DNA of 11,718 nt from CAYJAD01 sp964371835 (GCA_964371835.1 CAYJOP010000066.1:1-11718), one strand, 5' to 3'. Shown: positions 1 through 5,902, numbered from the stretch's first letter. Made by a program: numbers and translations. Notes: generated by a model not told the origin, from the letters alone.

Positions 1-33
1 TATATACCTTTTTACAAGGATTGAATACCATTT

Positions 34-157
34 AGGGTGTTCAAAACGTGACAGAGACGAGAAAGAGGGCATTTTTTGGAGGGGAGTTGGGTTCTTTCCC
101 CAATGATCCGACAAAAAATGCCCTCTGACGAAGTAGATGGTGCGTTTTCAACACCCT
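34..157. repeat. Nested inverted repeat (possible terminator or small palindromic element)
   Basis: Two concentric inverted repeats share one centre. The outer arms are 34-48 and 143-157 (15 bp with one mismatch, AGGGTGTTCAAAACG on the left). The inner arms are 64-78 and 112-126 (15 bp, perfect, AGAGGGCATTTTTTG on the left). A further 5-bp stem, TTGGG/CCCAA, lies at the apex (87-91/99-103). The structure starts 6 bases past the stop of the minus-strand outer-membrane gene, so it may end that transcript. It is not a textbook intrinsic terminator, because the T6 run sits inside the stem rather than after it. A small non-autonomous palindromic element is the alternative; no target-site duplication is visible at its edges. 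Confidence 0.6.
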
Positions 158-163
158 GCAAAA

Positions 164-1441
164 TTAGAAGTCTAATCTAAGGGTCAAATTCCCACCATGT
201 CCAGTCTGTTGTGTGCCAAATGAACCATCATAGTTTAGACCAACGGTGAAGATATCAATATTATATTCTAAACCAGCATTGAGTAAGAATACAGTTAAAT
301 CTTCTTTTGACTGTGAGCTTAAGGAGTTAGTAGCAGAACCAACGGTGATGTCTAGGTTGCTTTGTGCATTATTGGCGCTAAGTCTTTGACGAAGCCCAAC
401 ACCAGCAAGAAAAGCAAAACTGCTATTGTTGCTAATGTCCCACTGGCTACGCCAATCAAGGGCGATTTGGCCATAGAGGGCATCAAAATAAGTGTCGTCA
501 AAGCCTAGCTTATAAGCATTGCTAAACTCAACGTCATAGTCACTGGTGTGAGTGGTTAGGTAGAGTAGGCCAAGCTCAGGTGTAAGGCTGTGACCTTTTG
601 CAACTTCCCATTTGTAGCCAGTGCTAAGACCTATAGCCAAAGCTTCGCTTGAATATTTGCTATCATCTTTGTAATGTGTAGTGAAAGTTGTATCTGTAAA
701 ACTATTATCGCTGCTGCTGGTTATACCTGTAATACTACCAATCAAGTACCACTCTGGGGTAAAGTTATAGGCAGCTTGTAAGCCATAAGCAAAGGCTAAG
801 GTTTTGGTTTGTGAGTCCATGGTATCTCCAAAGAAGTAGGAATAACCAAGGTCAAAGTGAGCGCCAAGGGCAAAACTATCATTCACGCGGTAGCTAAAAG
901 CAGCGGTAAGGCCTGAACTACCACCATGAAAATTGTATTCATAGTTGTTGATGGAGCTCATGTGTGGAGCTAAATATATGGTCCAATTATTTTGAGTGGT
1001 CAAATTTGAACCAGCAGCAAAACCAGTTCCAGCGTCAGCAATACCATCCACGGCTAAAGGTGCCTGAGTAGGTGCCTGAGTAGATTCCTTAATTGCAGCA
1101 CGTATGCTATTAAACTGTAATACAAGCCCGGCAAGCAGTCTTTGCTGACCAGCTAGGCTGAGGGATTCAGCTCTATCTTCAAAATCATTAATACGCCGTT
1201 GCAACAGTTGTTGTGACTCTGGAGTAAGCTCGCCAAAACTAGCATCTCTACATGCCACAATTGGCTCCTCAGGATCCTCATCGCTCATACACAGAAGAGT
1301 TAAATTGGGCAATTGGCCGCCTAAGGTTTTGAAAAATTCTTCTTCAAAGCTTGCCGCCTGCGCATTTTGGGGCAGAGCAAAACATAGAGCTAGGGCCATA
1401 ACACAAGTTAACAGTGAAAGTTTTTTAATTGTTTTTAACAT
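164..1441 (-). CDS. Secreted outer-membrane beta-barrel protein, autotransporter-translocator-like
   Basis: The 425-residue product begins with a signal peptide: Lys at 3, 6 and 7, a hydrophobic core at about 8-23, and likely cleavage after AQA at residue 29. Residues 30-130 are a short, partly helical segment (about 72-117) with a cysteine pair, Cys51 and Cys64, and a small TQAP-TQAP repeat. From about residue 150 to the end there are alternating aromatic, glycine and small-residue strands typical of a transmembrane beta barrel, finishing in LRLDF; a C-terminal Phe is the usual signal for BAM-assisted insertion. The roughly 275-residue barrel fits an autotransporter beta domain, but the passenger is too short for a classical adhesin or protease. 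A porin-like or opacity-type protein is an alternative. The start is supported by AGGAAAA just upstream. The gene is transcribed away from the ribosomal operon. I do not recognise the exact family or a function. Confidence 0.75.
   Translation of the reverse strand: MLKTIKKLSLLTCVMALALCFALPQNAQAASFEEEFFKTLGGQLPNLTLLCMSDEDPEEPIVACRDASFGELTPESQQLLQRRINDFEDRAESLSLAGQQRLLAGLVLQFNSIRAAIKESTQAPTQAPLAVDGIADAGTGFAAGSNLTTQNNWTIYLAPHMSSINNYEYNFHGGSSGLTAAFSYRVNDSFALGAHFDLGYSYFFGDTMDSQTKTLAFAYGLQAAYNFTPEWYLIGSITGITSSSDNSFTDTTFTTHYKDDSKYSSEALAIGLSTGYKWEVAKGHSLTPELGLLYLTTHTSDYDVEFSNAYKLGFDDTYFDALYGQIALDWRSQWDISNNSSFAFLAGVGLRQRLSANNAQSNLDITVGSATNSLSSQSKEDLTVFLLNAGLEYNIDIFTVGLNYDGSFGTQQTGHGGNLTLRLDF
1059..1082. 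repeat. Two-copy 12-base tandem repeat inside the outer-membrane gene
   Basis: GGTGCCTGAGTA occurs twice in direct succession (1059-1070 and 1071-1082). On the coding minus strand each copy encodes Thr-Gln-Ala-Pro. The repeat sits in the linker between the short helical N-terminal segment and the barrel. A 12-base unit keeps frame, so copy number could vary without disrupting the gene. Confidence 0.7.
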
Positions 1442-1499
1442 AACTTTTCCTTTTTGTTAAATTTTAGGTGGATTGTGTATTTCCTGACCTAATATAAAA

Positions 1500-1528
1500 A
1501 ACATAAGCCAAAATGATTACTTTGTAAA
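1500..1528 (-). promoter_or_regulatory. Predicted sigma70 promoter of the outer-membrane gene
   Basis: Read on the minus strand, TTTACA (complement of 1523-1528) is followed after exactly 17 bases by TATGTT (complement of 1500-1505). The start codon is about 58 bases further on, preceded by AGGAAAA. A 6-bp inverted repeat GCACAA/TTGTGC with a 13-base loop (1551-1575) lies just upstream of the -35 and could be a regulator site; that is only a possibility. Sequence match and spacing are the only evidence. Confidence 0.5.
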
Positions 1529-1631
1529 CATATATTATTTTAAGAGTCCGGCACAATAAATTTTCAATTTTGTGCTATTGCAGAAAATTTGCATTTATTT
1601 GAAAATCTACTTGTGCAGGACAAAAGGCACG

Positions 1632-1774
1632 AAAATCAATCGTTTAACGGCGAAGCAAAGCTTTGCCTATTCTTGATTTTTGGTCGCATTGACTGTCGTC
1701 AATGCTCCAAAAGACTCAGCACAATCTATTGTACTGAGTCTTATTTTGTATGAAAAATTGCAGTGTTGCAATTT
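1632..1774. repeat. Cluster of four consecutive hairpins in the divergent intergenic region
   Basis: Four inverted repeats follow one another: AAAATCAA/TTGATTTT (1632-1639/1673-1680) enclosing the palindrome GCAAAGCTTTGC (1655-1666); GCATTGAC-TGTC-GTCAATGC (1686-1705); AAGACTCAG/CTGAGTCTT (1711-1719/1734-1742) with five more inner pairs; and AAATTGCA-GTGT-TGCAATTT (1755-1774). All listed arms are perfect. The cluster lies between two divergent promoters, where no terminator is needed. A dispersed palindromic repeat (REP/BIME- or MITE-like) or a small structured RNA would both fit. No convincing coding sequence covers it. Confidence 0.6.
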
Positions 1775-1878
1775 ACCACTCTGGGCGGAGCGATGTGGAC
1801 AGCAAAGCATACATGTCTTTATACACATTTTTGTAAACCACTGTGCTAAAGCAATTATTTCAACAATAAAAGTATAGT

Positions 1879-1938
1879 AAAAAAAATTCAAAAAAAATAA
1901 AAAAAATAGTTGACCTTTACCCACTTCCTCTGTATCTT
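1879..1938 (+). promoter_or_regulatory. Strong predicted promoter of the S10 operon with A-tract UP element
   Basis: TTGACC (1910-1915) and TATCTT (1933-1938) are separated by exactly 17 bases. Immediately upstream are three A8 runs (1879-1886, 1890-1897, 1899-1906) whose centres are about one helical turn apart. That is the position and composition expected of an UP element contacting the alpha C-terminal domains, and it should also bend the DNA. The likely start of transcription is G1946. This arrangement is typical of highly expressed ribosomal-RNA and ribosomal-protein promoters. It is the best plus-strand promoter I can find before rpsJ. Confidence 0.75.
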
Positions 1939-2340
1939 GCCTTTCGCAGCTTTTACCAAGGTTGCAAGGCTTTGTTTGCTAAGGCAAGCAGGGCTTAAGC
2001 AAAAGTTAATTAAATTAATCTTTTGTATAAACCAAGCTTTTATAAAGCTTACCCCTAGGACGGTAGGGGAAGGATAGGTTGAGCTTATCCTTAATGCTTC
2101 TGACCCTCATAAGGGTCGGGATTTGACATGCAGGCGTTACCAAATGCCGACAATGTCGATCCGTTCCAGCCCAAGAGTGGAGCCACGCCATATTATATGG
2201 TGAACCCGGGCTGTAAGGTGAATAGGGGAGTTTTTCCCCATTTGGTGACCCTGTGCGAAGCCATTCTTTGCAGGATTTTCCTGCTCATAAGCTCGGTTGA
2301 ACACATTGGGTATGTATCGCAAAAAGCGTATGCTTTTGTT

Positions 2341-2374
2341 AAGATGCTTTGTTAGTTCATCGGGCATTTTTTTT
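2341..2374 (+). terminator. Terminator-like hairpin with T8 tract inside the S10 leader
   Basis: AAGATGC (2341-2347) pairs with GCATTTT (2364-2370) including one G-U pair. Two further T·G pairs extend the stem, leaving a 12-base loop and an uninterrupted T8 run (2367-2374). The stem is AU/GU-rich, so termination may be partial. It lies about 165 bases upstream of rpsJ, so full termination would silence the operon unless another promoter lies beyond it; I see no good one. Its 3' arm can alternatively pair perfectly over 7 bp (GGCATTT, 2363-2369) with AAATGCC at 2142-2148, which would prevent the terminator forming. Confidence 0.5.
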
Positions 2375-2463
2375 GATACAAGCCAAATTACTGTAGCAGT
2401 TTAGCCTTGAGTTTCAGGGTAAATAAACGTCCCCTCTTGGGGTTAACCGCATAAAAGCGGAAG

Positions 2464-2517
2464 CCTTCGTTAAGGTATAACCTTAAATGCTGACGAAGGA
2501 GCTTGTTAAAAGCAAGC
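2464..2517 (+). promoter_or_regulatory. Bulged hairpin pair just upstream of rpsJ, candidate ribosomal-protein binding site
   Basis: CCTTCGT (2464-2470) pairs with ACGAAGG (2493-2499), and TAAGGT (2471-2476) stacks on it with ACCTTA (2480-2485). This leaves a 7-base one-sided loop at 2486-2492. A second hairpin GCTTG/CAAGC (2501-2505/2513-2517) follows directly. The rpsJ Shine-Dalgarno GGAG (2529-2532) is only 12 bases downstream. Position and asymmetric loop resemble the hairpins through which L4 represses the S10 operon in E. coli, but sequence alone cannot show that L4 binds here. Confidence 0.45.
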
Positions 2518-2539
2518 AGTTCTAAAATGGAGTAGGCAA

Positions 2540-2857
2540 ATGACAACAGTTAGCAGTGATCGTATTCGTATTAAGCTAAAAGCGTACGACTACCGCATCC
2601 TCGACAAGGCTGTGGCAGAAATAGTCGATACAGCACGCAATACGGGTGCAGGTGTAGCAGGACCAATTCCCCTGCCCACCAACATTCACAAATACACCGT
2701 AAACCGTTCGGTACATGTGGATAAAAAATCCCGTGAGCAATTTGAAATGCGTATCCACAAGCGTCTTATGGACATACTCGAACCCACGCAACAAACCGTT
2801 GATGCGCTTGGTAAGCTAAGCTTGCCAGCTGGCGTGGACGTAGAAATTAAGCTTTAG
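2540..2857 (+). CDS. rpsJ: 30S ribosomal protein S10 (uS10)
   Basis: uS10 is a head protein of the small subunit and, as NusE, a partner of NusB/NusG in antitermination. The 105-residue product has the normal length. The S10 signature ends at residues 41-47 (GPIPLPT), and the extended loop that reaches into the head follows at about 48-62. The start is fixed by GGAG seven bases upstream. It is the first gene of the operon. The stop is doubled, TAG immediately followed by in-frame TGA, as might suit a heavily translated gene. The gap to rplC is 10 bases and holds GAGGG as the next ribosome-binding site. Confidence 0.97.
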   Translation: MTTVSSDRIRIKLKAYDYRILDKAVAEIVDTARNTGAGVAGPIPLPTNIHKYTVNRSVHVDKKSREQFEMRIHKRLMDILEPTQQTVDALGKLSLPAGVDVEIKL

Positions 2858-2867
2858 TGAGGGCGAA

Positions 2868-3497
2868 ATGGCTGAGAAAATGGGAATTTTGGGTCGCAAA
2901 TTAGGCATGACCCGCATCTTCGCCAGCGATGGTACTGCAGTTGCCGTTACGGTAATCAAAGCAGGCCCGTGCCCCATTACGCAGGTGAAGACAATGGATA
3001 CGGACGGTTACAATGCTTTGCAAATAGCTTTTGAAGAAGCTAAAGAAAAGCACGTAACAAAGCCCATGCAAGGGCATTTTGCTAAAGCCGGTAAAGGGCT
3101 TTATCGCAATTTAAGCGAAATTCGCCTTGAAGATGCAGCAACTCAAAGTCTCGGTGACGAACTCACCGTTGAGCTTTTTGCCGCAGGCGACATCGTTAAA
3201 ATTTCTGGGAAAAGCATTGGTAAAGGCTACCAAGGGCGCATGCGTCGTTGGAACTTTGCTGGTTCTAAAGATTCCCACGGTTGTGAAAAGGTACACCGTA
3301 ACAACGGCTCCATAGGTAACAATACCTTCCCTGGCCGTGTGTTTAAGGGACGTAAAATGGCAGGACATTGGGGTAATGAAAGTGTTACCCAACTTGGCCT
3401 AACCATTGTTGATGTACGTCCTGAAGATAATGTTATCCTTGTAAAAGGTTCCGTGCCCGGCCCCAAAAATGGCCTGGTTGTGGTTACCAAGCAATAG
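2868..3497 (+). CDS. rplC: 50S ribosomal protein L3 (uL3)
   Basis: uL3 binds domain VI of 23S rRNA, helps start 50S assembly and sends a long loop to the peptidyl-transferase centre. The 209 residues fit the family. The loop is recognisable at residues about 125-156, including SKDSHG, GSIG and FKGRKMAG. At the position of the glutamine that PrmB methylates in E. coli (SIGQ), this protein has asparagine (SIGN, Asn141), so that modification cannot occur as in E. coli. The gene ends in TAG, which runs into AGAGGAAAG, the ribosome-binding site of rplD. Confidence 0.97.
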   Translation: MAEKMGILGRKLGMTRIFASDGTAVAVTVIKAGPCPITQVKTMDTDGYNALQIAFEEAKEKHVTKPMQGHFAKAGKGLYRNLSEIRLEDAATQSLGDELTVELFAAGDIVKISGKSIGKGYQGRMRRWNFAGSKDSHGCEKVHRNNGSIGNNTFPGRVFKGRKMAGHWGNESVTQLGLTIVDVRPEDNVILVKGSVPGPKNGLVVVTKQ

Positions 3498-3508
3498 AGG
3501 AAAGCACA

Positions 3509-4132
3509 ATGGCTGTTGTGAAAATATATGATCAGAACAAGAAGGAAAGCGGTCAAGTTACCCTTGAGCCTTCTGTGTTTGAAGTGGAGATCAGACCGGA
3601 AATTCTAAACCTTGTTGTGCGTGCACAACTTGCCGCAAAGCGTGCAGGTACACATGCCACCAAAACTAGAACTCATGTTTCCGGCGGTGGTGCCAAGCCT
3701 TGGCGCCAAAAAGGTTCTGGCCGTGCTCGTGCAGGCTCTAACCGTTCACCCATTTGGCGTGGCGGCGGTGTGACCTTTGGTCCACAACCTCGTGACTATA
3801 GCTTTAAAGTTAATAGCAAGGTTCGTGCGCTAGCCCTTAAGATGGCCCTATCTTCACGTTTGGCTGCTGAAAGTTTGATGGTTGTTAAAGCCATTGAATT
3901 GCCGGAAATCAAAACCAAGCTCTTTGCAAAAGTTGCATCTGACCTTGGTTTGCAAAAGGCACTTATTGTGGCTGCTGAGGACAATCAAAACCTTAGCCTA
4001 TCAATCCGCAATATTCCCGGCATATCAATTACTACACCCGATCGCCTAAGTGTGTATGAAATCTTGCGTCACAAGCAATTGGTACTTTTAGAAGGTGCCG
4101 TTGCCCCTGTGCATGCACGCTTTGAGAAGTAG
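3509..4132 (+). CDS. rplD: 50S ribosomal protein L4 (uL4)
   Basis: uL4 is an early-binding 50S protein that lines the exit-tunnel constriction together with L22. In gammaproteobacteria it also represses its own operon by binding the S10 leader. The 207-residue product has the typical globular alpha/beta ends and the long basic tunnel loop at about 47-95, rich in Arg, Gly and Lys (THVSGGGAKPW, GSGRARAGS). Given the long structured leader upstream, it is the first candidate for a feedback regulator; this is inference from the E. coli case. TAG is followed directly by GGGGGAG, the rplW ribosome-binding site. Confidence 0.97.
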   Translation: MAVVKIYDQNKKESGQVTLEPSVFEVEIRPEILNLVVRAQLAAKRAGTHATKTRTHVSGGGAKPWRQKGSGRARAGSNRSPIWRGGGVTFGPQPRDYSFKVNSKVRALALKMALSSRLAAESLMVVKAIELPEIKTKLFAKVASDLGLQKALIVAAEDNQNLSLSIRNIPGISITTPDRLSVYEILRHKQLVLLEGAVAPVHARFEK

Positions 4133-4141
4133 GGGGAGCAA

Positions 4142-4432
4142 ATGGAATATACACAAATACTTCTTAAGCCCCTGCTTACTGAAAAGACTACCTTCCTTAA
4201 GGAAGAGGCCGAACAAGTGACATTCTTTGTTCACCCAAAGGCCAATAAGATCGAAATCAAGCAGGCTGTGGAAAATGCTTTTAATGTAAAAGTTGTAGCG
4301 GTTAACGTCGTTTCAAAAGCCCCATCTGACCGTAAACGTCAGGGCCGTGTCGTTGGTCGTAAACCCGGGTATAAAAAGGCCTATGTGACCTTAAATCCCG
4401 GCGATAGAATCGAATTTTTCGAGGGAGTGTAA
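4142..4432 (+). CDS. rplW: 50S ribosomal protein L23 (uL23)
   Basis: uL23 sits at the polypeptide exit and is the docking site for trigger factor, the signal recognition particle and the SecYEG translocon. The 96 residues show the family pattern: an N-terminal LLKPLLTEK segment (7-15), the helix KANKIEIKQAVENAFNVKV (33-51), and the basic extended loop at about 59-82 (DRKRQGRVVGRKPG). The gap to rplB is only 3 bases, so the rplB ribosome-binding site (GAGGGAG) lies inside the end of this gene and the two are probably translationally coupled. Confidence 0.96.
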   Translation: MEYTQILLKPLLTEKTTFLKEEAEQVTFFVHPKANKIEIKQAVENAFNVKVVAVNVVSKAPSDRKRQGRVVGRKPGYKKAYVTLNPGDRIEFFEGV

Positions 4433-4435
4433 GCT

Positions 4436-5266
4436 ATGGCTGTCCGTAAGCTGAAACCGACTTCCGCTGGGCGCCGCTTCCAGACTGTTTCCGATTTTAA
4501 GGAAATTACTAGGAGCACCCCTGAAAAGTCACTTACTGAAGGTCTTAATAAAAAGGCTGGACGCAACCACCATGGTCGCATTACCATGCGTCGCCGTGGC
4601 GGTGGTGTAAAGCGTCTTTATCGTATTATTGATTTTAAGCGCAACAAAATTGGCATTGATGCCACCGTTGCTCACATTGAATATGACCCAAACCGCTCTG
4701 CTCGTATTGCTCTTTTGCACTACGCAGACGGCGAAAAGCGCTATATTCTTGCACCTGTGGGCATTAAACAAGGTGACATCATCTCTGCTGGTGAAGGCTC
4801 AGACATTAAGCCTGGCAACGCTTTGCAGATGGTAAAAATTCCTGTGGGTACTGTAATTCATAACATTGAAATGCACCCAGGCAAGGGCGGCCAAATGTGT
4901 CGTGCTGCTGGAACTTATGCCCAGCTTGTTGCAAAAGAAGGCAAGTACGCATTGTTGCGTTTACCTTCTGGTGAAGTTCGTAAAATATTAAGCTCATGCA
5001 TGGCCACCATTGGTCAGGTGGGCAATATTCACCACGAGCAAATCTCCTTGGGCAAGGCAGGCCGCAATCGCTGGCTTGGTCATCGTCCAAAGGTTCGCGG
5101 CGTTGCCATGAACCCCATCGACCACCCACTAGGTGGTGGTGAGGGCAGAAGCTCTGGTGGTCGCCATCCTGTTTCTCCTTGGGGTACACCAGCCAAGGGT
5201 TACAAGACTCGTGACAAGAAAAAAGCTTCATCAAAGCTTATCGTTAAACGTCGTGGTCAGAAGTAG
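4436..5266 (+). CDS. rplB: 50S ribosomal protein L2 (uL2)
   Basis: uL2 is a primary 23S rRNA binding protein needed for subunit association and for peptidyl-transferase activity. At 276 residues it is full length. The SH3/OB-like RNA-binding core spans roughly 60-200, and the most conserved C-terminal segment NPIDHPLGGGEGR (226-238) contains His230, which corresponds by position to E. coli His229 near the catalytic centre. Basic tails at both ends fit rRNA penetration. The sequence is very close to Desulfovibrio L2 as I recall it. The stop and next ribosome-binding site are merged (TAGGAG). Confidence 0.98.
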   Translation: MAVRKLKPTSAGRRFQTVSDFKEITRSTPEKSLTEGLNKKAGRNHHGRITMRRRGGGVKRLYRIIDFKRNKIGIDATVAHIEYDPNRSARIALLHYADGEKRYILAPVGIKQGDIISAGEGSDIKPGNALQMVKIPVGTVIHNIEMHPGKGGQMCRAAGTYAQLVAKEGKYALLRLPSGEVRKILSSCMATIGQVGNIHHEQISLGKAGRNRWLGHRPKVRGVAMNPIDHPLGGGEGRSSGGRHPVSPWGTPAKGYKTRDKKKASSKLIVKRRGQK

Positions 5267-5275
5267 GAGTAGCTC

Positions 5276-5557
5276 ATGCCAAGATCATTAAAAAAAGGAC
5301 CATTTGTAGATGGTCATCTGATGAAAAAGGTTGAAGCCGCGGTGGAAAATAGTGACCGCCGTGTGGTGAAAACATGGTCGCGCCGCTCCACCATCCTTCC
5401 AGAAATGGTTGGTCTGACCTTTGCGGTGCATAATGGCAAGAAATTTGTTCCGGTTTTCGTGACAGAAAATATGGTTGGTCATAAGCTTGGTGAATTTTCA
5501 CCAACTCGTACCTACCATGGTCATGCTGCCGATAAAAAATCTAAAGCCAGAAAGTAG
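5276..5557 (+). CDS. rpsS: 30S ribosomal protein S19 (uS19)
   Basis: uS19 forms a complex with S13 in the head of the small subunit and contributes to intersubunit bridge B1 and the A-site region. The 93-residue protein starts with the usual MPRSLKKGPF. The family signature runs from about residue 53 (NGKKFVPVFV) through GHKLGEFSPTR (68-78). The C-terminus is lysine-rich. The gene starts 9 bases past rplB, using a GGAG that overlaps the rplB stop, and ends in TAG followed by GG. Confidence 0.97.
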   Translation: MPRSLKKGPFVDGHLMKKVEAAVENSDRRVVKTWSRRSTILPEMVGLTFAVHNGKKFVPVFVTENMVGHKLGEFSPTRTYHGHAADKKSKARK

Positions 5558-5566
5558 GGTGATGAA

Positions 5567-5899
5567 ATGGAATCAAAAGCAATTGCAAAATTCCAACGTG
5601 TTTCTCCACGTAAAGCTCGCCTAGTTGCTAAAAACGTGGTGGGTCTTGATGTGGAAAAAGCGTTGAACATCCTACGCTTTACTCCCAACAAGCCCGCAGG
5701 GATTTTGTTTGGAGTGGTAAAAAGTGCCCTAGCCAACGCCTCGCAATTGGGCGGCGTTGATGTGGACGCTATGGTTGTGAAAGAGATCGTGGTCAATGAA
5801 GGCCCCACATGGAAGCGTTTTATGCCCCGTGCACAAGGTAGGGCCACTAAGATCAGAAAACGCACCAGCCACATTACTGTCATACTTGCAGAGGGTTAG
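5567..5899 (+). CDS. rplV: 50S ribosomal protein L22 (uL22)
   Basis: uL22 contacts all 23S domains and extends a beta hairpin to the narrow part of the exit tunnel, opposite L4; changes in this hairpin give macrolide resistance in other bacteria. The 110 residues match the family: SPRKARLVAKNV near the N-terminus (13-24) and the hairpin at about 80-102, including RFMPRAQGRATKIRKRTSH. It shows no obvious insertion or deletion in the hairpin. The gap to rpsC is 3 bases (TAGGTT), and GAGGG inside the end of this gene serves as the rpsC ribosome-binding site. Confidence 0.97.
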   Translation: MESKAIAKFQRVSPRKARLVAKNVVGLDVEKALNILRFTPNKPAGILFGVVKSALANASQLGGVDVDAMVVKEIVVNEGPTWKRFMPRAQGRATKIRKRTSHITVILAEG

Positions 5900-5902
5900 G
5901 TT

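Larger units (their letters stand above)
1946..2539 (+). ncRNA. Long structured 5' leader of the S10 operon
   Basis: About 594 bases separate the predicted transcription start from rpsJ, with no credible protein gene. Perfect or near-perfect hairpins run almost throughout: 2000-2025, 2034-2050 (AAGCTTT/AAAGCTT), 2052-2069 (CCCCTA/TAGGGG), 2070-2092 (AAGGATA/TATCCTT), 2102-2117 (GACCCT-CATA-AGGGTC), 2148-2158, 2167-2213 (CAGCCC/GGGCTG, containing CCATA/TATGG), 2225-2239, 2270-2284 (GCAGG/CCTGC) and 2320-2338. An 8-bp long-range match, GAGCTTAT (2081-2088) with ATAAGCTC (2287-2294), could close a domain of about 200 bases. A terminator-like hairpin follows at 2341-2374. The E. coli S10 leader, regulated by L4, is under 200 bases. 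I found no RNase P RNA, tmRNA, SRP RNA, tRNA or riboswitch signature that I know. It could be an autoregulatory leader, or a separate RNA (1946-2374) followed by a shorter leader. Confidence 0.6.

Noticed and set aside
1873..1878. TATAGT as a second -10 upstream of the A tracts
   Set aside because: No -35-like hexamer is found at a suitable distance, and the TTGACC/TATCTT pair downstream is much better.
1667..1924. Minus-strand open frame of 85 codons over the hairpin cluster and the S10 promoter
   Set aside because: It runs through the promoter A tracts (giving a Phe-rich start) and the hairpins, has no ribosome-binding site, and matches no family I recognise.
2128..2355. Plus-strand open frame of 75 codons inside the S10 leader, possible leader peptide
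   Set aside because: No good Shine-Dalgarno precedes its ATG, the composition is not protein-like, and an equally long minus-strand frame overlaps it. The stretch is better explained as structured RNA.
1946..2374. RNase P RNA, tmRNA, SRP RNA, tRNA or a known riboswitch in the leader
   Set aside because: None of the hallmark sequences I know for these RNAs is present on either strand. A covariance search would be the decisive test.
2527..2535. Two-codon mini-ORF (ATG GAG TAG) just before rpsJ
   Set aside because: It is formed by the rpsJ Shine-Dalgarno sequence itself and has no ribosome-binding site of its own.
4806..5234. Minus-strand open frame of 142 codons opposite rplB
   Set aside because: It is a shadow of the well-conserved L2 gene, with Trp/His/Cys-rich composition and no promoter or ribosome-binding site.
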